A stretch of DNA of 64,000 nt, taken from assembly GCA_023897205.1 (NCBI GenBank), contig JAHWDD010000002.1, positions 3,100,001 to 3,164,000 of the forward strand. The letters run 5' to 3'. Positions 31,087-42,619 of this stretch are shown here, one piece after another (position 1 is the first letter of the stretch; each line of letters opens with the position of its first letter). The DNA is from Exophiala sp. HKRS030 (taxonomy: Eukaryota > Ascomycota > Eurotiomycetes > Chaetothyriales > Herpotrichiellaceae). The notes beneath the pieces are model-generated. The model saw nothing but the letters and a program-made list of their open reading frames with translations. It was not told the DNA's origin and did not search any database. Made by a program: the position numbers and the translations under genes.

Positions 31087-34000
31087 ATGGCCTCCGTGTC
31101 GACATTCTTAGTCTCCAATATCCACTGTCCTTCCTGTGTCACCTACGTCCAAGATGTCCTACGTGAGATACCCAACATCCTGTCGGTACAAATTTCGTTA
31201 ATCGATCAAACAATCCGTGTGAAACATGCGCATGACAAAACACAGGACCGGATCACCAAAGAGCTGCTCGAGGCAGCATTCGAGGTTCAGCATGTTACCA
31301 CGGTGGGAGCAGACGGCGTCCAGACCTGTGATTACGATGTGTCACCTCCTCTGGTGGAGGCTTCACTTGGTCGGTCAAGATGGTTCATGTCCCGGGCGCA
31401 ACGCAAACACATCGAAAATTGCAAAGCATGTCAAAGCAAAAGAGAAAGAACTCCCGTCAAAAGACGACCGTGGGCTGCAGTTACCCGACAGAGGCGCATG
31501 GATACAGGTCATTCCAAGCCAAAGTCAAAGGATACCACAACATCCGATGATACACTGGTGGAGGATCAACCTGCTGTGATAAATGTTGATGGTACCAACG
31601 ATCGCCAGGATCACGCCGAATACGTCGCAACTGTTGTCATTGGGGGTATGACCTGCGCCTCTTGCAGCGGTACTATAATTAAGGAATTGAACAATCTCGA
31701 CTTCGTGCAGTCTGCAGACGTCAGCTTAATGACTAATAATGCCAGAGTGGTCTTCTCAGGACAAAAGTCTCTGTCTGCAAAACTCATCGAAGCCATTGAG
31801 GATGTTGGCTACGAGGCATCAATCGAAGATGTAGTGCCTCTGGTACGGAAAGCGTCGATTTCCGGGGTTGGAAACACAGAATACAAAGCCACCGTGAGCA
31901 TTGATGGCATGTCTTGTGGCAGCTGTGTTGGTACCATTACTCGAGGTCTCGAAGAACTACCATTTGTACGATCTGTCAACGTCGACTTACTTGGTCATCG
32001 TGGTGACGTTGTTCTTCTTGACAAGGAGAATGTTGAGGCGGTGTTGATGAAGATCGAAGATATGGGCTATGATGCAGTTGTGGTGCAATTAGAACCTACC
32101 GACACTCCTGGAAACATCACGCCATCTGAGAGAACTGTCCAGATCAAAGTCGATGGCATGTACTGTGAACTTTGTCCAGACAACATTGTGGCTGCATTAC
32201 AAGCGGCCATGCCAGCCAAAGATGGCTCAGCCTACACTATCACTGAACTACCAACACTTCGCAATCCCATTCTCACCATCGCCTATCGACCTGCTCCTCC
32301 CGAAATCACTGTCCGCAACATCATCTCGGCCATCAATAAGTCTGATTTGGCATTGAAGGCGAGCGTGTATCATCCTCCCACGCTTGAGGAACGCTCACGC
32401 CGACTTCAGCGACGCGAACAGAAAGCTATTCTTCTCCGACTGGCGTTCACTGCTGTGGTCGCAATACCAACCTTCATAATTGGAGTGGTCTACATGAGCC
32501 TTGTACCCAAGTCTAATCAAACGAGGCAGTGGTGGGAAGATCCCATCCTGGCTGGCAATGCAATGCGGAGGGAATGGGCATTATTCTTCATGACCACTCC
32601 GGTCATGTTTTTTGGTACAGATATATTCCACACCAGAGCCTTGAAAGAGATACGATCCATTTGGAGACGATCAAGTAAAGTGCCTATCCTACGAAGGTTC
32701 TACCGGTTTGGAAGCATGAACTTGCTGATCAGTGCCGGAGCTGCAGTGGCCTATTTCTCATCTCTGGCCGTCCTTATCATGGACGCAACTGCTCCTCGAG
32801 ACATGAAGAATCATCGCTCGGCCGACACTTACTTTGATACTGTCACATTCCTTACATTTTTCATCCTGATTGGCCGCTTTCTGGAAGCTTACAGCAAGGC
32901 CAAAACTGGTGATGCCGTTGCCATGCTATCCAAACTACGACCTTCGAATGCTTTACTAGTGGCGGGCAATGCACAAGATGGCGATAGAGATGAGCAGACC
33001 AGTACTTGCGCAATCCCGGTGGATCAATTAGAGGTAGGTGATGTTGTCCAAATCCCACATGGCGCATCACCACCCACCGATGGCCTCGTCGATCAGCAAG
33101 GCACGTTCTTGTTCGACGAAAGCTCGCTCACTGGAGAGTCAAAACCTGTCCGGAAGTCGTCTGGCGAAGAAGTGTACACAGGCTCTGTGAATGTCGGCGA
33201 CCCTGTACGAATCAAAATCACCGAGGTTGGTGGCACATCAATGCTTGACAAGATAGTCAATGTCGTCCGTGAGGGCCAAGCCAAACGTGCACCGATTGAA
33301 CGTGTTGCTGACATCATCACGGGGTACTTTGTGCCCGTAATCACTCTCATAGCCATTGTTACTTGGGTCATCTGGTTAGGCTTGGGTGAGTCTGGGAGAT
33401 TGCCACAAGCATGGTTGGACGTCCAGAAGGGAGGTTGGCCATTCTGGTCACTCGAATTTGCGATTGCTGTCTTCGTAGTAGCTTGCCCCTGCGGAATTGG
33501 ACTGGCAGCTCCAACTGCACTCTTTGTTGGTGGTGGGCTTGCTGCCAAACATGGCATTCTCGTCCAGGGAGGTGGGGAGGCATTCCAAGAAGCGTCAAGA
33601 CTCGACACAATTGTCTTTGACAAGACTGGGACGCTCACTGAAGGGCAAATGAAGGTGACAGATGTTCAATTTCTCAGTCAAAACGAGACCCTGGATCCGG
33701 ATGGAGATGTCCAGGTGATTCTAGCAGCATCACGCATTCTGGAAGAATCAAGTACACATCCCATCGCCAAAGCCATCGCGCAACACTGCGCAGAAAAAAC
33801 AGTGGCGGCTTTGGAGATACAGTCTGAGGACGTCAAAGAAGTGCCTGGGCAAGGCATGACCGGGCGGTTCATTGTCAAAACTGATGCAGGAAGTTTGCGA
33901 TACGAGGTCGGACTCGGCAATGAACGACTTCTCAGGACAATCCGCATGAACGACTCCTCGTTGAGATCATCTTCGGGCCCAGTGACAGAGAAGACGCAGG

Positions 34001-34794
34001 CTGTCAGAAGCGACTACTATCTCGAGAACATCCTGCAAAAGCATCAAGCATTGGGTCATTCAACTGCCATTGTCGCCATGAGGAAGATTTCGAACCAGGT
34101 AGCGGGTGAAACAGGTCTTCCCGAGTCATACCAAGCTGTAGCCATCTTCGCTATTGCCGATCCTGTGCGGAACGAAGCACCGAGCATATTGAAATCGCTT
34201 CAAGACTCCGGAGTGGACGTGCACATGTGTACTGGAGACAATCGAATCACTGCCCTCGCGATTGCATCGCAGCTTGGAATACCAGTCAGCAATGTCCGGG
34301 CTGGGGTGCTTCCGCAGGACAAAGCGGCGTATATCCAGGAGCTGCAAGGCGTGTCTGGCTCTAGAAATTCTGGCAAGGCATCATCCCGTAAGATTGTGGC
34401 ATTTGTGGGCGATGGAACCAATGACACTCCCGCGCTTTCAGCTGCAGATGTATCTATCGCCCTCTCGTCTGGGTCAGATGTGGCAATCACGACTGCTTCC
34501 TTCATCCTGCTCAACTCTGACCTCAACACCATCCTTTCTCTTGTGAGGCTGGCGAAACGAGTCTTCCTCCGTGTCAAACTCAATTTTGCGTGGGCAGCAG
34601 TATACAATCTGTGCCTGGTTCCTGTGGCAGCGGGGGTTTTTTACCCTATCGGAGCCAGCCATGATCATGGCGGTTGGAGATTGGGACCTGTCTGGGCCAG
34701 TGTGGCGATGGCAGCGAGCAGTGTCAGTGTTGTCACAAGTAGCTTGGCACTAAAGCTGCCGCAACTGAGTTGGAGAAGAGAAGGACATCGTTGA
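31087..34794 (+). CDS. Copper-transporting P1B-type ATPase (Ccc2/CrpA type)
   Basis: An intron-free frame of 1235 residues from ATG 31087; an in-frame ATG at 31045 would add 14. The N-terminal heavy-metal domains show CPSC (14-17), CASC (about 193), CGSC (about 281) and CELC (about 361), with an extra CKAC near 115. The pump core has TGES, CPC in VACPCGIGLAAP (near 800), DKTGTLTEG with the phosphorylated Asp (near 845), SSTHPIAKAI and GDGTNDTPAL (near 1108). The last helices carry AVYN and VAMAASS, the copper-site residues of P1B-1 pumps. It moves Cu(I) from the cytosol to the Golgi lumen for cuproenzymes (Ccc2-like) or out of the cell (CrpA-like); the sequence alone does not decide. Length and multiple metal domains fit both. 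Confidence 0.94.
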   Translation: MASVSTFLVSNIHCPSCVTYVQDVLREIPNILSVQISLIDQTIRVKHAHDKTQDRITKELLEAAFEVQHVTTVGADGVQTCDYDVSPPLVEASLGRSRWFMSRAQRKHIENCKACQSKRERTPVKRRPWAAVTRQRRMDTGHSKPKSKDTTTSDDTLVEDQPAVINVDGTNDRQDHAEYVATVVIGGMTCASCSGTIIKELNNLDFVQSADVSLMTNNARVVFSGQKSLSAKLIEAIEDVGYEASIEDVVPLVRKASISGVGNTEYKATVSIDGMSCGSCVGTITRGLEELPFVRSVNVDLLGHRGDVVLLDKENVEAVLMKIEDMGYDAVVVQLEPTDTPGNITPSERTVQIKVDGMYCELCPDNIVAALQAAMPAKDGSAYTITELPTLRNPILTIAYRPAPPEITVRNIISAINKSDLALKASVYHPPTLEERSRRLQRREQKAILLRLAFTAVVAIPTFIIGVVYMSLVPKSNQTRQWWEDPILAGNAMRREWALFFMTTPVMFFGTDIFHTRALKEIRSIWRRSSKVPILRRFYRFGSMNLLISAGAAVAYFSSLAVLIMDATAPRDMKNHRSADTYFDTVTFLTFFILIGRFLEAYSKAKTGDAVAMLSKLRPSNALLVAGNAQDGDRDEQTSTCAIPVDQLEVGDVVQIPHGASPPTDGLVDQQGTFLFDESSLTGESKPVRKSSGEEVYTGSVNVGDPVRIKITEVGGTSMLDKIVNVVREGQAKRAPIERVADIITGYFVPVITLIAIVTWVIWLGLGESGRLPQAWLDVQKGGWPFWSLEFAIAVFVVACPCGIGLAAPTALFVGGGLAAKHGILVQGGGEAFQEASRLDTIVFDKTGTLTEGQMKVTDVQFLSQNETLDPDGDVQVILAASRILEESSTHPIAKAIAQHCAEKTVAALEIQSEDVKEVPGQGMTGRFIVKTDAGSLRYEVGLGNERLLRTIRMNDSSLRSSSGPVTEKTQAVRSDYYLENILQKHQALGHSTAIVAMRKISNQVAGETGLPESYQAVAIFAIADPVRNEAPSILKSLQDSGVDVHMCTGDNRITALAIASQLGIPVSNVRAGVLPQDKAAYIQELQGVSGSRNSGKASSRKIVAFVGDGTNDTPALSAADVSIALSSGSDVAITTASFILLNSDLNTILSLVRLAKRVFLRVKLNFAWAAVYNLCLVPVAAGVFYPIGASHDHGGWRLGPVWASVAMAASSVSVVTSSLALKLPQLSWRREGHR

Positions 34795-35936
34795 TGAAGT
34801 ATTGTACGCGTACGAGTACGGGTAATCTGGAGACAGGACCTGGACCACAATATGCGCGTCAGCCGTAGCAGATATAACACTCTGGCGGAGTTTGGTAGTC
34901 TTGGGTAGATAGATACCCAGTTAGACAAAAAGATCAACCGAAAAGGATATTCGAAGTCTAGAGTCTGTCATCTCGTAGGGCCGCACATCCTGGATACGAA
35001 AACTGGGTGCTCCGTATGTAGATCACAGCACTGGTTGGGATTCGGTGGTGCGAGAGGAGCGCATGTGAAGCGAAAGGCGGAGTTGGAATCAAGGGGGGCA
35101 TCGCAGGTCGAGCAAAGCTGTATCCCGATGCAGGCAGCTGGTCAGATTAGCTGCTCGTCTGGTGTTCGCCTGGGACCCAGTGCTGCTGAGATCGACGAGT
35201 CAGTGCGAAGCTACTGCAGATTGCCGGCTGGTGGTGGCTTGGGGGGGAGGAAATGATTGGACTTGTCCAGCTTACTGATGTCACTTCAGCCCAGTCAATA
35301 ATTGCACCCTGTCGTCACTGGGACAAGAAAGAGAATTGGTGTTTTGATGTGATGCGTCCAGCTGTACGAGGGTTCCGCAATTTGACATCACTGACACCCC
35401 ATAGCCAGCTGAAAAAAGAAGAAAAAAAACAACCATCACCTGGCTGCCAGTCCTCGTACGAGGTAATATCCCTGCTGCTGCTATCCGTCTTGAGTCTACA
35501 GTACCGTCTGCGCCCAACAAGGTCAAGTCAGTGCGTCCTGCGCATATCTTGAGTGTCCATAACCCACCATCCACCCTTTTCCAACATCAAATCTGGCAGT
35601 GAAGCCACCCAAAAAAACTTGGTCTAGCCTTTTGTCTACTGTACAGTGCCTGCCGCTTCTTCCCCTGCGTCATTGCCGCGGAACAACCTCTCGATCGATC
35701 AGGAAGATCTTTTTCATCCTTGCACATCATACAACGGGTACCAACGTCTGTCCTTTACGTGTATAAACACCTCTCTTCCAGATCCGAGGTATCTTCTTGC
35801 CTTGTCACCATTTTATTCCAATTTGTTTGACGGCCTCCTCTTGTCATCAATGCCCGCTTCCTTCACCCTCTCTTCGAGGCTTCTCTTTCTATCGTAGAAC
35901 ACACAATCTTCAGGTCATTACTTGTCAACACTGACC
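34795..35936. other. Intergenic region
   Basis: 1142 bases between two plus-strand genes. It includes the long CT-rich leader of the channel gene (35560-35930). No convincing gene, RNA or repeat was found. Confidence 0.4.
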
Positions 35937-38686
35937 ATGGAGTCAACTCTCAATCACATGCTGTACGCGCGCCAGGTAGGTACCATTTGATTTGTCTTTT
36001 GCAGTATGATGATAATCCGCTCACTTTGTTTTGTAGTCGCAGGGCAGCAATCGTGGAGGTGGCTCGAACTCACTCTCCGGTATTTTGTCGACTTTGATCC
36101 CAACGCTGGTCATCGCCGTCGTCGCCTTCTCTGCTTTCCTCTTTGTTCGGACTCGTTATTCGCGTGTCTACCGTCCGCGGTCGGATGAAAGACTCTTCCA
36201 GGATGGCTGGCAGACTCCCAAGTCCGACACCAGCTTCTTCGGCCTGATCAAAAACCACTCGACCCTTCCCGACAGCCATGTGCTCAGACACAACTCGCTT
36301 GATGGTTACCTGTGGCTCCGCTTCTTCAAGGTCCTGATTGTCATGAGTTTTGTCGGATGCATTATCACCTGGCCTGTCTTGTTCCCTGTCAATGCCACTG
36401 GCGGCGGTGGTCAACAACAATTGGACATTCTGAGCATGTCCAATGTCGAAAACCCAAACCGGTACTACGCTCATTCAATTATCGGATGCATCTTTCTCGG
36501 CTTTGTGGTTCTTTTGCTCGCTCGCGAAAGGATCAACTTTATCGGCCTTCGACGAGCGTTTTTCCTTTCGGCGGCTCACGCTCAACGTCTCTCCTCACGT
36601 ACGTTGATGGTCCTTGGATTGCCTCTCGAATTCCAGGATGAAAAGGCTCTCAGAGAGATGTTTGGTCCTTACGTGCGTAAAATCTGGCTCGTGACGGACT
36701 GCAAGAAACTCGAGGACGACGTCAAGAAACAGAACAAGACTGCGCTGAAGCTCGAAGGGGCCGAAATGAAGATGATCAAGAATGCAAACAAGCTACGCAA
36801 TAAGACCCTCAAGAAGCAGACCACAGACACGCCAACCGAGCAGAACGCTCTTCATTGGATTAACCCTAAGAAGCGACCACAGCACCGTCTGAAGCCTCAA
36901 TTGTGGAAGAAGGTTGATACCATCAATTGGTCTCGCGGCACTCTCACCGAGCTTGACCGGTTCGTCCACGAGCAGCAAAGCGAGCATCTCGACTTGAAGC
37001 ATACCAAAGTCCCTGCGGCCTTTATCGAATTCTCCAACCAGTCGGCTGCTCACCACGCCTATCAAACCATTGGCACTGGCTCATTGAACAAATTCAACCC
37101 ACGCTACATTGGAGTTCAGCCGGATGAAGTTGTATGGAAGAATCTCAGCGTCAGCAATGCCTCTCGCAAGACTAAATTGCTCCTCGCAACGGCCGTTATC
37201 TGGGTCATGATCATCTTCTGGGCCATTCCCGTTGCCTTTGTGGGTGCATTATCCAACATCAACTACTTGACCAACAAGGTACATTTCCTTAGCTTCATCA
37301 ACGACATTCCCAAGGTCATCCTCGGTCTCGTCACTGGTCTGCTCCCCACAATCTTGCTAGCCGTGTTGATGGCTCTTGTCCCAATCTTCTGTGCTCTGCT
37401 CGCAAAACTTGCTGGAGAACCCACTCTGTCAGCCATTGAGCTCCGAACTCAGAGCTGGTACTTTGCCTTCCAAGTCGTGCAAGTTTTCCTCATCACCACA
37501 TTTACTTCTGGTAAGTCATTGGTTCTCCGAGCCCAACAGAAAATGTTCAGGAGGCTGACAATGTGTAGCTGCCACTTCGGTGACCACTCAGATCATCCAA
37601 AACCCAGGCTCTGCCCCTACGCTGCTTGCCACCAATCTGCCCAAGGCATCCAATTTCTACATCAGCTACTTCATTCTGTTCGGCCTTGCTCAGGCAGCCC
37701 TGCAACTTCTCAACATCGTCCCACTTCTGATGTATACCCTCGTCGGCGGCCTCTTGGACAGTACCCCGCGAAAGAAGTACAATCGCTACATCAGCATCCC
37801 GGGTTTGGGTTGGGGCTCAACCTACCCTAAATTCACCCTTCTTGGTGTTATCGCAATCACATACGCTTGCATCGCGCCTCTGGTACTTGGTTTCGCAACC
37901 ATCGGCTTCTGTCTGCTCTACCTCATGTTCAGATACAACTTCCTCTTCGTCATGGGCAATAAGACCGACCTGAAAGGTGAAGGTTACTCCAAGGCATTGA
38001 AACACATGATGATCGGTGTTTACCTCGCCTCCATCTGCCTCATCGGTCTGTTTGCCATTGGCTGCAGCAAGAGTGCCGTCAGCGCGGGTCCTTTGGCCAT
38101 CATGGTCGTGTTCCTTGTTGTTGTGATCATTTTCCAATTCCTGCTTGACCGGGCTCTGTCTCCTCTCGAGAAGACCATGCCATTGGAATTGTTGCAAGGG
38201 AATAAGTTCAGCACAACCGTTGTCGAGCAGATCATGGATGAGCACGAGATGAAGCAAGATCAAATGGAAAGTGGATCGGCCAGTCAAGAGAAGTCCGTTC
38301 CTGAGTTCGTCAAAACTGAAGGTGACGCTCCCCAACCCAAGAACAAACCTTTCAACTTCTTGAGCCGACGTCTGGAACCAATGCTGCTCAAGTTCTACGA
38401 GGCAAACAAGAGTATCACACCGGCCGAGCACGACCATAATATTCCAGCATACACGTCGGAAGAATATGAGCAATCATACCTCAACCCAGCCATCACATCT
38501 CCTGCTCCTCTCATCTGGCTAGCCAAGGATCCCGCTGGCGTGAGCAAGGTTCTTGTGCAAGAAAACCGAGAAGCCAGCATTGACAGCACAGATTCTCATG
38601 CAGAACTCAATGAGAAGAACAAGCTTGTGTGGAATGAGGATGAACTTCGCCAGGCGCCATTGTGGCGAAGACCTGTACGATATTAA
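35937..38686 (+). CDS. CSC1/OSCA-type (DUF221) osmosensitive cation channel
   Basis: Three exons (35937-35975, 36037-37510, 37569-38686) give 876 residues; the first exon encodes only 13. The order is an N-terminal helix (STLIPTLVIAVVAFSAFLFV), a second and third helix, then a cytosolic RRM-like domain. The last runs from about SSRTLMVLGLPLEF to KVPAAFIEFSNQSAAHHAYQ with a Lys-rich insertion, and is the PHM7_cyt region. The seven-helix DUF221 core follows, beginning ATAVIWVMIIFWAIPVAFVGAL. The C-terminal tail is acidic and includes TPAEHDHNIPAYTSEEYE. The family forms mechanically or osmotically gated Ca2+-permeable channels or scramblases in plasma or internal membranes (yeast Csc1, Rsn1, Phm7). 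Which paralogue this is remains open. Confidence 0.92.
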
Positions 38687-40036
38687 TCCAGTCAAGTTGC
38701 AGTCACCTATCGAGTAGGTAGATTTGCGGAGTTGACCGGGCACGGGGCATCGAAACGAAGGAGTCGATTGTTACCAAAGGGCTTGTTTTGAAATTATTTA
38801 GTTATGAACGGACCAAACAAGAATTAATTCAACAAAGACCAGGGGATGTGTTTCGGTCGTTAAGGGGAAAATGGAAATGGGCAACAACAAAACTATTAGC
38901 GGCTACATGGATACCCTGGTTTAATGATACTTAGTTACTTAATTGAAGAATTCTAAACATGTTTTGATTTGAAGTTGAGATTTGACTCGTTTTTGATTAT
39001 ATGTGTTCTTTGGCCCTTGTCAAAGGTAGAGAGAGACAGGATAGACTAATCATAACCCCGACGATTTGGCTGTCTGAACATGAAACGAGATGGATGAGTG
39101 ATATTCTACGTACATACGTACCTACCGTTTGTCGCTATGATGCATCCATGGTACCGAGGTAGGTATGTTTCGATCAACTATCAAACAACTCGTACTTGAT
39201 TCATTGTAGATGTCTAGATTACACCATACTGTACGATGTTTTTGATATTTTTCCTTCTTTTTTCGGGCGCAAGGCCTAATTGGGTCTTTCGTGGTTGTAC
39301 GGATTCGTTTCTCGCACGAGAGACCAGTGCCTGTGTGTATGTACGAGGAGTGATCAAGGACATGTCAGTGGCTTAAGCCATTTTACACGTTTGCCTGGTG
39401 CTGGTGCTGGCGCATGGGGTCCGGGTCGTGTAAATATTGTGTGTAATCACTAATCCATCCCGTTTTTCTCTGTCCTTTGACACGGGGTTGATCACCAACT
39501 ACCTACTCCGTACACACCAAATAGCTACTACCTCCTTAAGGCAAAATACATGGGCATTGCTGTGTGCATCACAGAATGATCCCTGTGGCCCAATCATCAA
39601 TGGACCTCCTGTCGCCCTTTCCGAGGCTTTTATATTCGCAATCATTGCGTGCGATAAACTGTACGAGTAGTGCAGCGAACGATGGCTTGGTGGTGATGAT
39701 GGTGGGAAACTAATCGACGCACACTCTATGGCGAGGGTAGGAAATAGTAGTCTGTTCATTTCCAATCATGCCCTGGCTTGAGAACATGATGATGAGACGG
39801 GACGATGACATTCTTACATACAGCAAAGAAGGGGAAAATTTGGTATATAACGATGGATCATTACTTCTTTGATCTCTTTCAAAACTTCTCAAGTACAGTT
39901 TCAACCTCAAAGTGAAGGTACAACAAAATACTCTCCCATCACTTTTCCAAAAGTCGAGAAGAAACAGGAACCAAAACCCAACCCAGAAACAAGTCACCAA
40001 ACAAGTTCAAAGACAAAGTCGTTCATCACCAACAAA
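38687..40036. other. Intergenic region
   Basis: 1350 bases with AT-rich 3' sequence of the channel gene, GTAC-rich stretches (ACGTACATACGTACCTACC near 39108), an exact TACTCCGTA at 39504-39512, and a TATA box before the carbonic anhydrase. No gene is supported. Confidence 0.45.
39844..39850 (+). promoter_or_regulatory. TATA box of the carbonic anhydrase gene
   Basis: TATATAA lies about 190 bases before the ATG at 40037, with a CAAA/CCAAA-rich leader between. Confidence 0.4.
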
Positions 40037-40768
40037 ATGGCATCCCGTATGGACCAACTTCTCCAAGCGAATTCGGTGTTTGCCCAATCATGGCCAACTC
40101 CTCCTACCATGGTCCAGATGAGAGCTGTGGCAGATGGTGCTCTTCTCGTTTGTAAGTTTGAAATGTTTGCCTCATCCCTGTACGGGGTGACTGGCGACAT
40201 TGTATCTTATCTGCATTGTGGTGTGGCAAATTGCTAATCAGCTTCGATGCATACAGTGACATGCATGGACCCTAGAGTTGTTCCTGAACAATTCCTTCCC
40301 AACGCTCAATTCGCTGTTTTTCGCAACGCAGGTGGAAGATATAGTTCCGACCTAGTCCGTACCATAGCCACGGTCAGGAAGTTGATGGCAGATAAACCTG
40401 GTGCAAAGACCACGGTCATGGTCGTACATCATACAGGTACGTACCACCACTCACCCATCGAGAAGGTCAAGACAGAGGTCGATGGTCGCAAGTACGTACG
40501 AAGTACTCCGTATAACTGACACGAATCTTCTCTAGATTGTGGCATGACTCATCTCACAAACAAAGAAATCCAAGATGATTTGGTTACCAAGTTTCCCGGA
40601 TCGGCAGAGACTGCAAAGGAGATCGACTTTGGATGTTTCGCTGAAGAAGACCTTGTAAAGACCATCAAAGAGGACGTCGAGGCTTTGCAAGCAGAAGAGA
40701 TCTTGAAGGGTGTCGAAATTCTGGGCTTTACCTTGGACACTGTGACTGGAATTTTGAGTAGGGTGTGA
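40037..40768 (+). CDS. Small beta-class carbonic anhydrase
   Basis: Three exons (40037-40151, 40257-40436, 40536-40768) give 175 residues. The zinc-site motifs of beta-carbonic anhydrases are complete: C41-M-D43-P-R45 (CxDxR) and H97-T-D-C100 (HxxC), with VFRNAGG between them. The short length and sequence feel place it with the compact clade-D type rather than the yeast Nce103 type. It interconverts CO2 and bicarbonate in the cytosol; no targeting peptide is seen. Introns of 105 and 99 nt are longer than average here. The second contains an exact TACTCCGTA (40504-40512) and a run of GTAC units. Confidence 0.9.
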
Positions 40769-41243
40769 GACTCACCAACAGGCATGATTCATAACATACT
40801 GTAGGCGTACTCAACAGAATTGAATATCTGGAGATAGTGCTTGGTAGTGGAGGAGTACTATGTAGGAAGCGAAAGTTGATTGTGTTGACGAGGCTGAAAG
40901 CTGAACAACAAGGCTGACGACGTCATCTACTATTTGCGTGCAGTAAGGAAATCAACAATTCGTGCTCTACAAGTCATTTGTATTTCCACTCATTCAATCG
41001 AGATTGTGAACTTGTTTCGAATTTCCTTTTCATGGGGTAACTATGAACCTCGCAGCCTCGTGAGAGCCCACAGAATGCACCTCGTCCTGCCGTGACGGCC
41101 ACTGCGACCGCGCCAGACCAGAACAAAACATGGCCGACCTCGTCGCGTTCAACGACGATGGAGAACGCGACGACTCGATCTTCCGGCGAGCTTGGGTTCG
41201 TTATGACGCTTGCCTCACATGCATTGAAGCCACCGAGTATTGA
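40769..41243. other. Intergenic region; probably contains the first exon of the seipin gene
   Basis: 475 bases. The seipin reading frame is closed upstream by a TGA at 41241-41243, so its start codon must lie here or further upstream behind an intron. An ATG at about 41130 (MADLVAFNDD) is a candidate, but I could not find a clean splice joining it. Confidence 0.35.
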
Positions 41244-42494
41244 CCAAGGTACCTGCAACAGTATCTGGCTCTCACGCCAGCCCGCGTCCTCACCTCCCGT
41301 ACCGCCGTCAAAGCCTACCTGGGCACCCTCCTCTTCTTGACCACCTCCACCGTCCTCCTCACGGTCTCCTCCACCGCGTTCGGCTTCTTCTACTACAACT
41401 ACATCCCCCAGATCGATCTTGAACGCGTCTTATACCTGCAATATGGCGAGGGGCCGCGACACCCGCCGCACGCGACGATTGCACTCGACACGACCGCCCT
41501 GATAACTCAACAGGCGTACGACGTGGATCTGATACTCGACATGCCCAGGACACCTACGAACCTCGACGCCGGGAATTTCATGCTGGACCTGTCGTTACTC
41601 GGGCCCGGACCCAATGTGGTGCGAAACGTCCCTGAGCCTCTGTCGTCGTGGCTCGGCAATATCACCGTGGACAACGTCTACTCTCGTTCACGGAGACCTA
41701 CCATCCTACCGTACTCTTCTCCGATCCTTTCAGTCAGCAACACACTCCTGTACCTGCCGTGGCACATGCTCGGATTACGGGACCTAGACGCGGCCCACCT
41801 GGTCGTGCCGATGTTTGAAATGATCACATTCCCCCGAGGGGCACGAAACATACCGACCCACGCACGATTGGAGCTGCAGTCGACCAGCGTCCTGCAGGTT
41901 TACAGTGCAAAGTTGGTGTTCCGTGCCAAGTTCCAGGGTATGAGGTATCTGATTTACAATTACCGGGTACCTGCCTTCGTCGTCTTCACGGCGCTGTTTT
42001 ACACCGTCAGTGTGACGAGTATGGGTTTGGCCTGGGCTTTATTGTCGATGCTCTGGTCTAAGAAAGATGACGGCGACGGGAGAGACCGCACCGTGATGAA
42101 GAAAGAAGGACGCCAGAGTGACATCAAGCGTGAAGATGAAGGACGACGTAAAATTAAGGAAGAAGAAGAAACAGACTCCTCGCAGCATGGGTTATCACTT
42201 TCGAATTTATCAGATACCGCAGCACAATTTCCCACACGGACCGGACAGATGCCTTTGAGGTTCGAAGGGCGATCTCCAGCAGCAGATGCAGAACAGGATG
42301 AAGAGGTGGAGCGTTTGACGCCTCCACCTGGTCCTGATGAGGTTGCAGACGACGAGGAAGAAGAGGACGAAACGCAAGAAATTCGTGGTAGAAGATTCGA
42401 AGGCGATTCTGGGATTGGGACAAGTATGGAAAGTGAGCATCAAAGTTCTGGCATCGTCAGGAGAAGAAGTTCCAGAGGCCTTTCAAACAGATGA
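41244..42494 (+). CDS. Seipin (lipid-droplet assembly protein), 5' end unresolved
   Basis: From about 41256 the frame reads TPARVLTSRTAVKAYLGT, then a first helix (LLFLTTSTVLLTVSSTAFGFFYYNYIP), a lumenal domain of about 200 residues, and a second helix near RVPAFVVFTALFYTVSVTSM. The lumenal domain includes YDVDLILDMPRTPTNLDAGNFML and PWHMLGLRD. This two-helix hairpin with that beta-sandwich is the seipin fold (Sei1/Fld1, BSCL2), an ER oligomer at ER-lipid droplet contacts. The C-terminal cytosolic tail is long, acidic and disordered (EEEEDETQE). No in-frame ATG precedes the conserved N-terminus within the open frame, so a short first exon is missing from this model. It converges on the amidase gene with only 125 bases between. 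Confidence 0.85.
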   Translation, partial: PRYLQQYLALTPARVLTSRTAVKAYLGTLLFLTTSTVLLTVSSTAFGFFYYNYIPQIDLERVLYLQYGEGPRHPPHATIALDTTALITQQAYDVDLILDMPRTPTNLDAGNFMLDLSLLGPGPNVVRNVPEPLSSWLGNITVDNVYSRSRRPTILPYSSPILSVSNTLLYLPWHMLGLRDLDAAHLVVPMFEMITFPRGARNIPTHARLELQSTSVLQVYSAKLVFRAKFQGMRYLIYNYRVPAFVVFTALFYTVSVTSMGLAWALLSMLWSKKDDGDGRDRTVMKKEGRQSDIKREDEGRRKIKEEEETDSSQHGLSLSNLSDTAAQFPTRTGQMPLRFEGRSPAADAEQDEEVERLTPPPGPDEVADDEEEEDETQEIRGRRFEGDSGIGTSMESEHQSSGIVRRRSSRGLSNR

Positions 42495-42619
42495 AGGATT
42501 TAAGTCTTTCTGGTCGTCTACGGCTCTGATGCCTCAAATCGATTGCTCGCATCACAAACTCCCTTGATCGCTTTCACAACTTGCTTGGCCCGTTGTTGAT
42601 TTCCATTCCAAACGTGCTC

